Shown one piece after another: positions 16,615 to 25,401 of a stretch of DNA of 64,000 nt. The stretch covers positions 559,827-623,826 of the forward strand of contig NZ_KE136473.1 in the NCBI RefSeq assembly GCF_000407145.1, read 5' to 3'. Each line of letters opens with the position of its first letter. The first letter of the stretch is position 1. Under the pieces are notes generated by a model that was given only the letters and a program-made list of their open reading frames with translations, was not told where the DNA came from and did no database searches. The position numbers and the translations under genes were made by a program. The stretch is from Enterococcus caccae ATCC BAA-1240 (GTDB taxonomy: Bacteria > Bacillota > Bacilli > Lactobacillales > Enterococcaceae).

Positions 16615-17747
16615 TTTTTGAATGGAAAAAATGGATCAAAAATCCTAAGAATGCTATTTTAATAGGATTTATGCTCCTGTCCGTTGTTGTTTCCTTAACG
16701 AATCTTTATTATAAGAACTTAGGAGAAGAGCAGTCGGTTTTTGAACACTTAAAAGCAATCAATGATGAAATCAAGCCACCTCAAGGTTATTCTGGACCAC
16801 GGGAAAAGTATAAATTATTGATGGTTTTAGATGAAAATGGAAAGCTGGCCTCTAACAAAGAACAACAGCTGCATAAAATTTTGGTCGATATCATGTATCT
16901 GTTAGAAGAGGAACGTACCGCCCAACTGGAGAAAAATTGGTTTGAAAAAAATAAGATTCAATTAGAGCGCTTAACCTTGCAACAGAACTATCTAGATCTG
17001 GGTGGTGAACCATGGCGCAATGAATCCCATATTGTCGAACAGATAGCTCGAAATCAGTGGCTTCTTGAACAAAAAATTCCTACTACAAACTTAGAAGCCG
17101 GACAACAAGGTTTTTATGTTGTCTATCATTTGCTAAGTTATTGGATGAATTTTTTTATTGTGATTATGATTGGTTTGTTCTTTTTCGACTTTTTAACGAG
17201 AGAATATGAACAGAAACATTATTTATTTATGGCGGTTCAGCCAATCAATGGTAAACAATTTTTTCAGCGTAAATATGTTGTAGCTGTCAGTATTTTTATC
17301 GGTGGTTTGACGACAGTACTCGTTTTCTCTTTTATTGTGGCAAGTATCTTACATGGGACAGGCTCATTGATGTATCCAATCATAATTTATCAAGGAACAA
17401 CCTTTAAATTGATTCCGTTATGGAACTTTTTAGTCAAAACGATCAGTTTACAGTTGCTCTTTATCTTATTTTCAATCAGTTTCCTACTGCTTTTATCGAA
17501 GTGGTTGAAAAAATCCTTAGCAGTATTAGGAGTATTCCTAGTGATTATGCTTGTTCCATCTATTTTAGAATCATTGATCCCAAAGATTCAGAGAATCAGT
17601 GTTGTTCTACCTTTTTTCTATATGGATACGAATACTAAAGTAGCGGAATTTAGTGACCGTTTTTTCACCTCTTATTTGATTCAATTGCTCGTTTTAATGA
17701 GCTGGAATCTGGTTTTGGCTCTGATTTGGCGGTTGAGCTGGAAGTAA
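16611..17747 (+). CDS. ABC-2 type transporter permease
   Basis: The 378-residue membrane protein has one N-terminal helix, a large extracellular loop of about 150 mostly helical charged residues, and a cluster of five or six helices in the C-terminal half, the usual layout of ABC-2 permeases linked to lantibiotic-immunity or peptide-export ATPases. Translation is coupled to the ATPase gene through an ATGA overlap. Substrate unknown. No terminator is obvious directly after it. Confidence 0.78.
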   Translation: MIFEWKKWIKNPKNAILIGFMLLSVVVSLTNLYYKNLGEEQSVFEHLKAINDEIKPPQGYSGPREKYKLLMVLDENGKLASNKEQQLHKILVDIMYLLEEERTAQLEKNWFEKNKIQLERLTLQQNYLDLGGEPWRNESHIVEQIARNQWLLEQKIPTTNLEAGQQGFYVVYHLLSYWMNFFIVIMIGLFFFDFLTREYEQKHYLFMAVQPINGKQFFQRKYVVAVSIFIGGLTTVLVFSFIVASILHGTGSLMYPIIIYQGTTFKLIPLWNFLVKTISLQLLFILFSISFLLLLSKWLKKSLAVLGVFLVIMLVPSILESLIPKIQRISVVLPFFYMDTNTKVAEFSDRFFTSYLIQLLVLMSWNLVLALIWRLSWK

Positions 17748-17881
17748 AAAACTAGTAGGCGTATAAAACGTATTTATTTTTACTGTTAAGTCTTTTTTGA
17801 CCATGACTTTATTTTTAGTTAATGAACCTTTAGGACAAAAAAGAGCTTATGAGTAATTATTTAGCAGGGAGTGAGTAGTTA

Positions 17882-18037
17882 GTGAATGAGGAAGAGTTTA
17901 TTTATTATGTTACTGTAGCACTTAAAAATTTAGGGTATAACAAAGCGGGGATTTTTAATGTTGAAGGAGAAATCAAGAGACTTATCAAATTATATTCTAC
18001 TGAAGAGATCAAGGCAAAAGTAGCAAAAATGAAATGA
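17882..18037 (+). CDS. small hypothetical protein, 51 residues
   Basis: A GTG-started frame encodes a 51-residue, lysine- and glutamate-rich helical protein (starts MNEEEFIYYVTVALKNLGY, ends AKVAKMK). AGGGAG lies ten bases before the GTG, a little far but usable. Composition and codon use look like real coding sequence. It lies between the ABC permease and a shared terminator. I do not recognise the family; it could be a small regulatory or phage-derived protein. Confidence 0.5.
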   Translation: MNEEEFIYYVTVALKNLGYNKAGIFNVEGEIKRLIKLYSTEEIKAKVAKMK

Positions 18038-18071
18038 ATGAGGTGCTGATTCCAGCATTTATTTAGATTTA

Positions 18072-18120
18072 GAGCCCGAAGCAAAACTGATTTTTAGTTT
18101 TGACTTGGGCTCATTTTTTT
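18072..18120. terminator. bidirectional terminator
   Basis: GAGCCC (18072-18077) pairs with GGGCTC (18107-18112) and an inner CAAAACT pairs with AGTTTTG; seven T residues follow. It ends the small ORF unit and, on the other strand, the convergent RpiR regulator gene. Confidence 0.85.
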
Positions 18121-18123
18121 GTC

Positions 18124-18867
18124 TTAATTTGTACGGATAGCATAAGAATCTAACAGGATTCTTGCCATGACAGAGAGCGGTAAGCGGGAACGAACTTCGT
18201 ATTCTGGAAAATAAGAACCTTCTGATTTAAATCCCGTGAAGACGATTTCAGATAATTGTGCTAAAGAACTACTTGAATTAGCCGTTAACGTGATTGTACT
18301 AACTTCGTTTTTTAGACAATTTTTTACTGCTGTGACTAATTCTGCTGTTTCACCATTTAAAGAAATTAGAAGTACAATATCATTTTTGGTGATTTTTTTA
18401 CTCATACTCGTGATAATATTTGGGTCTGCATGCAGTTCACAATATTTTCCTAAAAGTTGAAATTTTACTGTCATTTCTTGGGCAATTAGTTCAGAAAAAC
18501 CACGGGCAAAAATAACAATTTTTTGAGCAGCTTTGATTTTTTGAATCGCATCTTCGATACTCCCACTATCCAACCGATTAATCGTACGAATGACCTCTTG
18601 TTCATTTTTTAAAATCGCTCGTTTGATTTCTGCATCTATTTTTTCAACACCAGAAAAATTGATAGTCGTATTTGATTGGTCTTTTAGATAATGTTTAAAC
18701 GAAGTAAAGCCTTCATACCCCTTCTTTTTCATGGCGCGAACGATCGTTGCAGTAGAAACATTGGCTTTTTCGCTTAATTTGACGATAGAATAATTTGGGA
18801 TATCAACAAGATGTTTGTCGATAAAATCCCATAAATATTTTTCCGATTCACTTAGCGCTTTTTCCAT
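18124..18867 (-). CDS. MurR/RpiR family transcriptional regulator
   Basis: The 247-residue protein has an N-terminal helix-turn-helix of the RpiR type ('NYSIVKLSEKANVSTATIVRAMKKKGYEGFTSFK', about residues 25-60, seen in pieces) and a C-terminal SIS sugar-phosphate-binding domain with 'KIVIFARGFSELIAQEM' and 'DIVLLISLNGETAELV'. Such regulators sense a phosphosugar. It is transcribed away from the PfkB kinase/PTS operon, and most likely controls it. The ATG has GGGGGA nine bases upstream. Confidence 0.88.
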   Translation of the reverse strand: MEKALSESEKYLWDFIDKHLVDIPNYSIVKLSEKANVSTATIVRAMKKKGYEGFTSFKHYLKDQSNTTINFSGVEKIDAEIKRAILKNEQEVIRTINRLDSGSIEDAIQKIKAAQKIVIFARGFSELIAQEMTVKFQLLGKYCELHADPNIITSMSKKITKNDIVLLISLNGETAELVTAVKNCLKNEVSTITLTANSSSSLAQLSEIVFTGFKSEGSYFPEYEVRSRLPLSVMARILLDSYAIRTN

Positions 18868-18969
18868 GATAATAAATCCCCCAATCTACTCCTATTCTTC
18901 TTATCATCTTACCATTTTTACGACAGATAAATAAAGATTGTATCGTTTTTCAGAGGATTCTTATGATTA

Positions 18970-18983
18970 TGAAAACATTTACA
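18970..18983 (+). promoter_or_regulatory. cre-like site upstream of the PTS operon
   Basis: TGAAAACATTTACA matches the CcpA cre consensus TGWAANCGNTNWCA at all but one position (CG to CA). It lies in the divergent control region 46 bases before the kinase gene, near a possible promoter (TTGTAT 18938, TATGAT 18962, 18-base gap). Catabolite repression of a sugar operon is expected, but the site is unproven. Confidence 0.45.
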
Positions 18984-19028
18984 TATAAAAATGTCCGATA
19001 ATACAAGTGTGATGAAAGGGGGAGCAAA

Positions 19029-19967
19029 ATGGTTCAACTTTATACTTGTACGATGAATTTAGCAATTGATTTATTTATTGAAACAGATGAAATGAAACCT
19101 CATGTGGTCAACCGTACGATTGAAGATGATATCCAAGCAAACGGGAAAGGAGTCAATGTCTCATTGATTCTAAAAAAATTGAAAACGGATAGCACAGCCC
19201 TTGGCTTTAGTGGAGGATTCACGGGTCGATACATTGAGGATTATCTACATGAACAAGGAATCGCTACACAGTTTATTCATGTGTCAGAAAACACGCGAAT
19301 CAATGTTTTTACTCAAGTGAATCAGGAACAAACAGAATATAAACTTGTCAATAAAGGTCCGAAAATCCCTAGTGAAAAAGTCCGCGAATTATTAAATAGG
19401 ATCACAGAAATTGAAGCTGGTTCTTATCTCTGTGTTTCTGGCAGCTTACCACAAGGAATTGCTGAAACAATTTTAGTTGAAATAAGTCAAATTGCGCAGA
19501 AAAATAAAATCAATTTAATTGTGGATAGCAGTTATAACAGTGTGATGGATTGTTTGAAGTATCATCCTTATCTGCTTAAGCCAAATGAAGATGAATTGGC
19601 TAACTGGTTTGGTCAAAAAGAAATTTCTTTAGAGGAAAGTCCAAAGTATTTACAGCGTTTGATCAATCAAGGAGCGCAAAGAGTCTTACTATCGTTTGGC
19701 GGAAAAGGGTGTTTTTATGCAGATAAGGACAGAATTATTTATGGGAATGCTCCTAGAGGAAAAGTGGTAAACACAGCTTGTGCTGGCGATACACTACTCG
19801 GTACTTTTCTTAGTGGTTTATTAAAAAATGAAGCATTGGATGTGTGTTTGAGACACAGCATTGCTGCGGGCAGCTCGACTGCTTTTAGAAAAGGACTAAC
19901 CGATTTTAGTGATATAGCTGTTTTAGAAAAACAAATTCAAATTCAAACAATAGAAGGGAAGAGCTAA
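19029..19967 (+). CDS. PfkB family hexose-phosphate kinase (1-phosphofructokinase / tagatose-6-phosphate kinase type)
   Basis: The 312-residue protein belongs to the FruK/LacC group. It has the substrate-binding 'DIQANGKGVNVSLILKKL' region near residue 37, 'GFSGGFTGRYIEDYL', and the C-terminal anion hole and catalytic base 'NTACAGDTLLGTFLSG'. It phosphorylates a sugar monophosphate made by the PTS to a 1,6-bisphosphate. With LacD at the end of the same operon, tagatose-1-phosphate or fructose-1-phosphate are the best candidates. GGGGGAG precedes the ATG. It lies one base before the IIBC gene. Confidence 0.87.
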   Translation: MVQLYTCTMNLAIDLFIETDEMKPHVVNRTIEDDIQANGKGVNVSLILKKLKTDSTALGFSGGFTGRYIEDYLHEQGIATQFIHVSENTRINVFTQVNQEQTEYKLVNKGPKIPSEKVRELLNRITEIEAGSYLCVSGSLPQGIAETILVEISQIAQKNKINLIVDSSYNSVMDCLKYHPYLLKPNEDELANWFGQKEISLEESPKYLQRLINQGAQRVLLSFGGKGCFYADKDRIIYGNAPRGKVVNTACAGDTLLGTFLSGLLKNEALDVCLRHSIAAGSSTAFRKGLTDFSDIAVLEKQIQIQTIEGKS

Positions 19968-19968
19968 T

Positions 19969-21378
19969 ATGACAAAGTACCAATTGATTGCGGCAACTGG
20001 TTGCCCTACAGGAATTGCACACACCTATATGGCGCAAGAAGCTTTAGAGCAAGCTGCAAAAGCCAAAGGCATCACGATCAAGGTTGAAACGCACGGACAG
20101 ATCGGTATTGAAAATGAATTGACAAAAGCCGAGATTGAAGCAGCGGATGCAGTAATTATCGCAGCGGATAAAGATGTCCATTCAGAGCGGTTTACAGGAA
20201 AGAGAGTGATCGAAGTACCTGTCAGTAAAGGGATCAAAGAAGCTGGGCAATTGATCGATGATGCATTAGCGGGCAAGGGAAAAATTCTTGGTGGTAATCA
20301 ATCGCTCGATGTAGATTCGCTAGAGGAAAAAGAGAGTGAAGTAAAAGGGATTGGACATAGTATTTATAAAAATTTGATGAATGGTGTTTCTCATATGCTG
20401 CCTTTTGTTGTAAGTGGTGGGGTACTGATTGCTATTTCATTTTTATGGGGGATTTATTCAGCTGATCCAGAAAGTGCGCAGTTTAATCAATTTGCAGCGA
20501 CTTTAAAAGAAATCGGTGGATTAGCGATGGGCATGATGGTACCGATTTTATCAGCCTATATTGCAGAAGGGATCGCAAAACGCCCAGGTTTAGTAGTTGG
20601 ATTTGTGGGTGGATTAGTGGCAAGTAATGGTGGGACAGGCTTTTTAGGTGGAATCGTTTCAGGTTTTTTGGCTGGATATATCGTTTTAGGATTAGTGAAA
20701 ATATTTAAAGTTTTACCAAAATCGTTAGATGGTTTAAAGGCAATCTTTTTATACCCAGTTTTGGGTGTTGCAATCACTGGATTGATCATGTACGGAATTG
20801 CAGGACCAATGTCAGCAATCAACGAAGGCATGATGGATTTTCTTGCAGGTTTTGAAAACTCAAGTCCTTTAGTTTTAGGAATCATTGTTGGGTGTATGTG
20901 TGCATTCGATATGGGTGGTCCTGTGAATAAGGCGGCATATGTTACCGGAACAGCACTTTTAGCGCAAGGAAATACCAGCTTTATGGCTGGCGTTTCAGCA
21001 GCTTGTATCGCACCGCCATTGATTACAGGCTTTGCAGTTTTATTTTTCCGCAAGTATTTTGATACAAACGAACAAAATGCAGGACTAGTCAATTTCATTT
21101 TAGGTTCGACCCATATTACAGAAGGAGCAATTCCCTTTGCAGCAAAAGATCCATTACGGGTCTTACCAACGATGATGTTAGGGTCATCAATTGCGGCTGT
21201 TTTGACTTATCTGTTTAAAGTTCAAGTGCCAGCTCCGCACGGTGGATTTTTAGTCTTACCTGTTGTGACGCATGGCTTGCTTTGGGTACTCGCAATATTA
21301 GCTGGTTCGATCATTGGCGGCTGTTTATTAGGACTCATCCAAAAACGCCGAATCACAAAAATAAACGCAACAATTTAA
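19969..21378 (+). CDS. PTS fructose-family transporter subunit IIBC
   Basis: The 469-residue protein has an N-terminal IIB domain with the phosphorylated cysteine in 'AATGCPTGIAHTYMAQEAL' (about residue 12), a linker near residue 100-125, and a IIC domain of about eight to ten helices with 'NGVSHMLPFVVSGGVLIA' and 'GSTHITEGAIPFAAKDP'. It imports and phosphorylates a ketose at C1 using phosphate from the IIA encoded next. The specificity cannot be read from sequence; the tagatose-type kinase and aldolase genes around it suggest tagatose or a related ketohexose. Confidence 0.9.
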   Translation: MTKYQLIAATGCPTGIAHTYMAQEALEQAAKAKGITIKVETHGQIGIENELTKAEIEAADAVIIAADKDVHSERFTGKRVIEVPVSKGIKEAGQLIDDALAGKGKILGGNQSLDVDSLEEKESEVKGIGHSIYKNLMNGVSHMLPFVVSGGVLIAISFLWGIYSADPESAQFNQFAATLKEIGGLAMGMMVPILSAYIAEGIAKRPGLVVGFVGGLVASNGGTGFLGGIVSGFLAGYIVLGLVKIFKVLPKSLDGLKAIFLYPVLGVAITGLIMYGIAGPMSAINEGMMDFLAGFENSSPLVLGIIVGCMCAFDMGGPVNKAAYVTGTALLAQGNTSFMAGVSAACIAPPLITGFAVLFFRKYFDTNEQNAGLVNFILGSTHITEGAIPFAAKDPLRVLPTMMLGSSIAAVLTYLFKVQVPAPHGGFLVLPVVTHGLLWVLAILAGSIIGGCLLGLIQKRRITKINATI

Positions 21379-21402
21379 TTGATAGAAAGAGGTTGGAGCG
21401 AA

Positions 21403-21858
21403 ATGGTTTTAGTAAGTGCACAACATGTTTTTATAGAAGTAGCATTGGATACAAAAACAAGTGCTCTGCAATTTTTAGCAGAATCTGCAAGGAAATTGCA
21501 GCTCACAACAGATAGTTCAGCTGTACTAACAAGTTTTAATGATCGTGAAAAAGAAGGTAGTACAGGCATGATGGATGGTTTCGCAATTCCACACGCAAAA
21601 AATCCAACCATTAAAGAAGCAAGTGTATTGATCGTAAAAGCTAAAAAGCCAATCGAATGGGATAGTTTAGATGGTCAGTTAACAGAAGTAATCATTGCCT
21701 TATTGATTCCTGAACATGAGGCAGGAACGATACACCTTAAACTATTATCAAAAGTTGCTCGTTTATTGATGAAAACTGAATTTAAACAACAATTGAAACA
21801 CCTAGAATCGAGTGCGGAAATCGCAACATATGTAAATCAACAATTAATTGAGGAGTGA
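21403..21858 (+). CDS. PTS fructose-family subunit IIA
   Basis: The 151-residue IIA domain carries the active histidine in 'GFAIPHAKNPTIKEA' near residue 64 and the following 'EWDSLDGQLTEVIIALLIPE' strand typical of the fructose/mannitol IIA fold. It accepts phosphate from HPr and passes it to the IIB domain. ATG at 21403 follows AGAGGTTGGAG; an earlier TTG at 21379 directly abuts the IIBC stop and would place the ribosome site inside the gene. It ends three bases before lacD. Confidence 0.88.
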   Translation: MVLVSAQHVFIEVALDTKTSALQFLAESARKLQLTTDSSAVLTSFNDREKEGSTGMMDGFAIPHAKNPTIKEASVLIVKAKKPIEWDSLDGQLTEVIIALLIPEHEAGTIHLKLLSKVARLLMKTEFKQQLKHLESSAEIATYVNQQLIEE

Positions 21859-21861
21859 TGA

Positions 21862-22845
21862 ATGACAATGAAAAAAATGACAGAATCCAAATTAGCTTCA
21901 ATGAAACGAATGTGTAATGAAGCTGGGATCATCGGGGCACTTGCGATCGATCAACGAGGCTCTCTAAAAAAAATGATTGAAAGTGCTAGTGCATCAGAAG
22001 TTGGAGAAGAAGCCATTATCTCCTTTAAGGAAATTGTTTCTCGTGAGCTTACACCGTATGCTTCCGCAATTCTTTTAGATCCTGAATATGGACTACCAGC
22101 TGCAAAAGTTAGAGATAAAGAAGCCGGTTTATTAGTTGCATATGAAAAAACTGGTTATGATGCCAGTCAACCAGGTCGGTTACCTGATTTATTAAGTGAG
22201 TGGTCAGTTAAACGTCTGAAAGAAGCTGGTGCAGATGCTGTGAAATTTTTATTGTATTATGATGTGGACGAACATAACGTGATCAATGAACAAAAACATG
22301 CTTTTATAGAACGAATTGGTTCAGAATGTGAGACTGAAGGATTGCCCTTTTTCTTAGAATTAGTTTCTTATGATGCGGTAATAACAGATGGATCAAGTAA
22401 AGAATATGCCAAAATAAAACCGCATAAAGTCATTGAAATGATGAAAGAATTTGGTAAACCACGATATAATGTCGATGTTCTAAAAGTAGAAGTTCCTGTA
22501 AATATGTCCTTTGTAGAAGGCTTTGGAGAAGAAACGTGTTATTCAAAGGAGATGGCTCAACAACTATTTAAAGAACAAAGTGAAGCAACGGATCTGCCGT
22601 TTATTTTTCTAAGTGCAGGAGTTAGTAGTGAATTGTTTCAAAAAACACTATATTTTGCAAAAGAAGCAGGTTCGACATTTAATGGTGTCTTATGTGGAAG
22701 AGCAACTTGGAAAGATGGCGTAATACCATTTGCTCAAAACGGAAAAACGGCTGCTGAACATTGGATGAAAACAGTAGGAAAAGAAAACATCGAATCGTTG
22801 AATCAGGTATTGAAAGAAACAGCAACACCTTGGATGGACAGATAA
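21862..22845 (+). CDS. lacD: tagatose 1,6-bisphosphate aldolase LacD
   Basis: The 327-residue class I aldolase splits tagatose 1,6-bisphosphate (and related ketohexose bisphosphates) to dihydroxyacetone phosphate and glyceraldehyde 3-phosphate. The family is recognised by '[14 protein letters not shown]', '[13 protein letters not shown]', '[12 protein letters not shown]' with a catalytic-site lysine, and '[10 protein letters not shown]' with the Schiff-base lysine. It has the usual LacD length. GAGGAG precedes the ATG. It closes the operon, which lacks LacA/LacB isomerase genes, so galactose-6-phosphate is unlikely to be the input. Confidence 0.92.
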   Translation: MTMKKMTESKLASMKRMCNEAGIIGALAIDQRGSLKKMIESASASEVGEEAIISFKEIVSRELTPYASAILLDPEYGLPAAKVRDKEAGLLVAYEKTGYDASQPGRLPDLLSEWSVKRLKEAGADAVKFLLYYDVDEHNVINEQKHAFIERIGSECETEGLPFFLELVSYDAVITDGSSKEYAKIKPHKVIEMMKEFGKPRYNVDVLKVEVPVNMSFVEGFGEETCYSKEMAQQLFKEQSEATDLPFIFLSAGVSSELFQKTLYFAKEAGSTFNGVLCGRATWKDGVIPFAQNGKTAAEHWMKTVGKENIESLNQVLKETATPWMDR

Positions 22846-22863
22846 CATTAATTTAGGTAAAAA

Positions 22864-22895
22864 AACGAGCCGATACACTCGCGGCTCGTTTTTTT
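22864..22895 (+). terminator. intrinsic terminator after lacD
   Basis: ACGAGCCG (22865-22872) pairs with CGGCTCGT (22882-22889) and is followed by seven T residues. It ends the kinase-PTS-lacD operon. Confidence 0.9.
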
Positions 22896-22965
22896 GCCTA
22901 AATCAGTTGTAAATAATCAAAAGTTTGATAAAGTAAATGGTAAGAGGAACACTTGGAGGCAAAAT

Positions 22966-23835
22966 ATGAGCATGTATTTAGAACGACCAGAATTTGAAGG
23001 GAATCTTCTTTTTAGAGCGTTTACGAATGATGGGATGACGATCGTTTATCCTCATTGGCATAAAGAAGTTGAAATCATTTATTCAATACGTGGAACGGTC
23101 AATATCGGCGTAGGTGATGAAATTCTACATGTAGCAGAAGGAGAAATCTATTTTTTTGCCAGTGGGGAACCACATTATTTTTTAGCTTCTCCCGATAGTG
23201 AACGCATCGTTTATCAGTTTGATTTAAGTCTGTTTGACGAGAAAAATTTGAAATTAGCGAAAGATTGTTCATTGATCGAATTATTCGAAACAGGGGAAAA
23301 ACACAGTTTAAAATGGTCAAAGTCTTTAATAATAGATACGAAGAAACTACTACAACAATTATTTGAGGAATATGGGAATCAACACGTGGGAAAGAACTAT
23401 GCGCTTTTTAGCTTGTTATTTCAGTTGGTCACAACCTTTTATAGAAGACTTCCGCAAACGCAAACGAAAGTTAAAAAAGGGGCCAAAGCTTCTACTATAA
23501 AGTATAAAGAAAATTTAGAACAGCTAGATCGGATTTTTACCTACGTTGAAAATCATTATGAAGAATCGATTACATTAGAAGAAATCTCAAAATATAGTGG
23601 CTTTAGCTCTTATTATTTTACTCGTTTTTTCAAAGCGAATACAGGTACAACTTTTATGAGCTTTTTGGCAGAGTACCGAATCAATCAAGCAAAATTTATT
23701 TTAGCGAATGAAAAAGTTCCTATGATCGAAGTGGCTGAAAAATCTGGTTTTGCTAGTGTGAAGACGTTTCATCATGTGTTTAAAGAGCAAGTGGGGATTT
23801 CACCTCTGAAGTATCGAAATAAAATTATAGAATAA
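22966..23835 (+). CDS. AraC family transcriptional regulator with cupin sensor domain
   Basis: The 289-residue protein has an N-terminal cupin/AraC-ligand domain ('YPHWHKEVEIIYSIRGTVNIG', 'GEIYFFASGEPHYFLAS') and two C-terminal helix-turn-helices ('ITLEEISKYSGFSSYYFTRFFK', 'IEVAEKSGFASVKTFHHVFKEQVG'). ATG at 22966 follows TTGGAGG at six bases; upstream in-frame codons lack such a site and lie near the lacD terminator. It follows the sugar operon in the same direction with its own promoter likely; a link to sugar control is plausible but unproven. Confidence 0.87.
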   Translation: MSMYLERPEFEGNLLFRAFTNDGMTIVYPHWHKEVEIIYSIRGTVNIGVGDEILHVAEGEIYFFASGEPHYFLASPDSERIVYQFDLSLFDEKNLKLAKDCSLIELFETGEKHSLKWSKSLIIDTKKLLQQLFEEYGNQHVGKNYALFSLLFQLVTTFYRRLPQTQTKVKKGAKASTIKYKENLEQLDRIFTYVENHYEESITLEEISKYSGFSSYYFTRFFKANTGTTFMSFLAEYRINQAKFILANEKVPMIEVAEKSGFASVKTFHHVFKEQVGISPLKYRNKIIE

Positions 23836-23875
23836 AAACAACCGATAGACGGATTATTTAGTCTATCGGTTGTTT
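23836..23875. terminator. bidirectional terminator
   Basis: AAACAACCGATAGAC (23836-23850) pairs perfectly with GTCTATCGGTTGTTT (23861-23875). It separates the AraC regulator gene from the convergent histidine kinase gene. Confidence 0.88.
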
Positions 23876-23896
23876 ACTTTTTGATGATCTATTGCG

Positions 23897-25180
23897 TTAT
23901 AGGGTAAGTAGGGCTAAAAAATGATTTCCACTAGACTGAAGGGAAAAATCGGTTTCGTCATACTGATGAACGATTTTTATTACCGTGCTAAGACCGTTTT
24001 CTTTATAGTATTTTTTGGGAATTTTTAATGGTTCAGTCACTTTTGCTACTTTATTTTCAGGCTGAGTTGTATTTGTTAATTCAATATAAAGTACATTAAC
24101 TTCTTTTTTTATGATCATATATAAACTTTTTTCTTTGCCGTTTTTGGTTTCTTTCACAGCAAAATCAGATAAGTCTGATAGACAGTGGAGAAAATCAATC
24201 AAGCGAATCGAAATGTCATGTTCTTGAATTATATCAGGTACGACAAGATGAAGTTTGATTTGTTCTTTATTACACATTTCAATGAGATAAAGCAACAAGC
24301 CTTGCACGGATGGGATAGGTATATTTCCCAGATCTTCATAAGAATCATCATCTAAAAAATTTCTCGAATAATCAGTGATTGAAGCAATGTAGTTAAGGGC
24401 TTTTTTATTTTCACCTTGCTCAATATAATCGGATAAACTCAAAAGAATATTTCGATAATCATGTCTAAATTCATCTGAAATAGTAATTTTTTCCAATTCC
24501 TGATTATACTGTTCAAATAAAACTTCTTTTTTTAATTGTTCTTGATAGTACTTACTATATAAATAAGCAGTACTATAAACAATAAGATTTAAAGTGAGCA
24601 GTAAAATGGTCAGGTAAAAAAAAGATTCTACAAAAAAATGAGTAACGGCAATTTGTTTAAGTAAAGCAAAAATAGCCAGAAAGAATAAAGCAATCATTGA
24701 TTGTAGCTTGTAGCTTTTGCGAATATGCAAAATAGAATCAGAAATCATATATTTTTTATCGACCTTTTTAACCACTATGATTAATGAAAAAAGACATACT
24801 TGTTGAGCAAGCAGTGAAAATGGAACCAAAAACTGTCGTTGAACTGCATCGATATAATGTAATTGAAACATAATATCCAACAAGTTATAAGTAAATAGCC
24901 ATGAAATAATGACTAATGAATTAATCAAAAAAGGAGTGAGGGCCATCAAGATCCAACTGCCTGTACGTTGTACAATAAAAATTGCTGAGGTGGCAAAAAA
25001 AGTGAACAGTAGTAAAAAGACATACGGCGTTCTAATAAAAAAACTAATAATGATGACTAAAATCAATAGACAAGATAATAGAATCGATTGTTTTTTATCA
25101 ATATATTTTTTATTTAGAAGAGCCCAAACAATTTGAAGATAATTTATAGCATATAATTCTGTTGCTAAGTAAGTTTCCAT
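23897..25180 (-). CDS. GHKL sensor histidine kinase-like protein with degenerate ATPase domain
   Basis: The 427-residue protein has six or more N-terminal membrane helices, a coiled-coil segment, the AgrC/ComD-type H-box 'EFRHDYRNILLSLSDY' (histidine near residue 242) and a GHKL-like C-terminus. The N-box that should read like LDNAIEA is 'LSDFAVKE', with no asparagine, and the G-box glycines are reduced to 'YKENGLSTVI'. ATP binding is therefore doubtful. ATG at 25180 follows AAAGGAG; an upstream ATG at 25213 lies before that ribosome site. It lies downstream of a related kinase, with a terminator between and its own likely promoter (TTGTGC/TATGAT on the minus strand). Confidence 0.82.
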   Translation of the reverse strand: METYLATELYAINYLQIVWALLNKKYIDKKQSILLSCLLILVIIISFFIRTPYVFLLLFTFFATSAIFIVQRTGSWILMALTPFLINSLVIISWLFTYNLLDIMFQLHYIDAVQRQFLVPFSLLAQQVCLFSLIIVVKKVDKKYMISDSILHIRKSYKLQSMIALFFLAIFALLKQIAVTHFFVESFFYLTILLLTLNLIVYSTAYLYSKYYQEQLKKEVLFEQYNQELEKITISDEFRHDYRNILLSLSDYIEQGENKKALNYIASITDYSRNFLDDDSYEDLGNIPIPSVQGLLLYLIEMCNKEQIKLHLVVPDIIQEHDISIRLIDFLHCLSDLSDFAVKETKNGKEKSLYMIIKKEVNVLYIELTNTTQPENKVAKVTEPLKIPKKYYKENGLSTVIKIVHQYDETDFSLQSSGNHFLALLTL

Positions 25181-25314
25181 AAATTTGTATGCTCCTTTTA
25201 GTAGAAAAAACATAGCTTTGTATTATCATATCAAAAAGTATTAAAAGGCACAATTTATAGCTAGTATAATGAAAAAATATTCTTTTTTTTGTAATTTTAG
25301 ACGATAAAGATATG

Positions 25315-25358
25315 AAAAAAAGAGAGTGTAACATAACTCTTCGAGTCATATCACACTC
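25315..25358 (-). terminator. minus-strand terminator between the two kinase genes
   Basis: On the minus strand GAGTGT and an inner GACTC pair with GAGTT and ACACTC around a GAA loop, followed by TCTTTTTTT. It closes the response regulator-kinase unit, so the degenerate kinase gene is probably transcribed separately or by read-through. Confidence 0.75.
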
Positions 25359-25401
25359 ACTTGTAATCCAGATAAACGATAGCATCAAAAACAATTCTCT
25401 C

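Noticed and set aside
20556-21098. Long minus-strand open frame of 180 codons inside the PTS IIBC gene
   Set aside because: It is fully antisense to a well-conserved membrane protein gene and has no ribosome site or homologue-like sequence.
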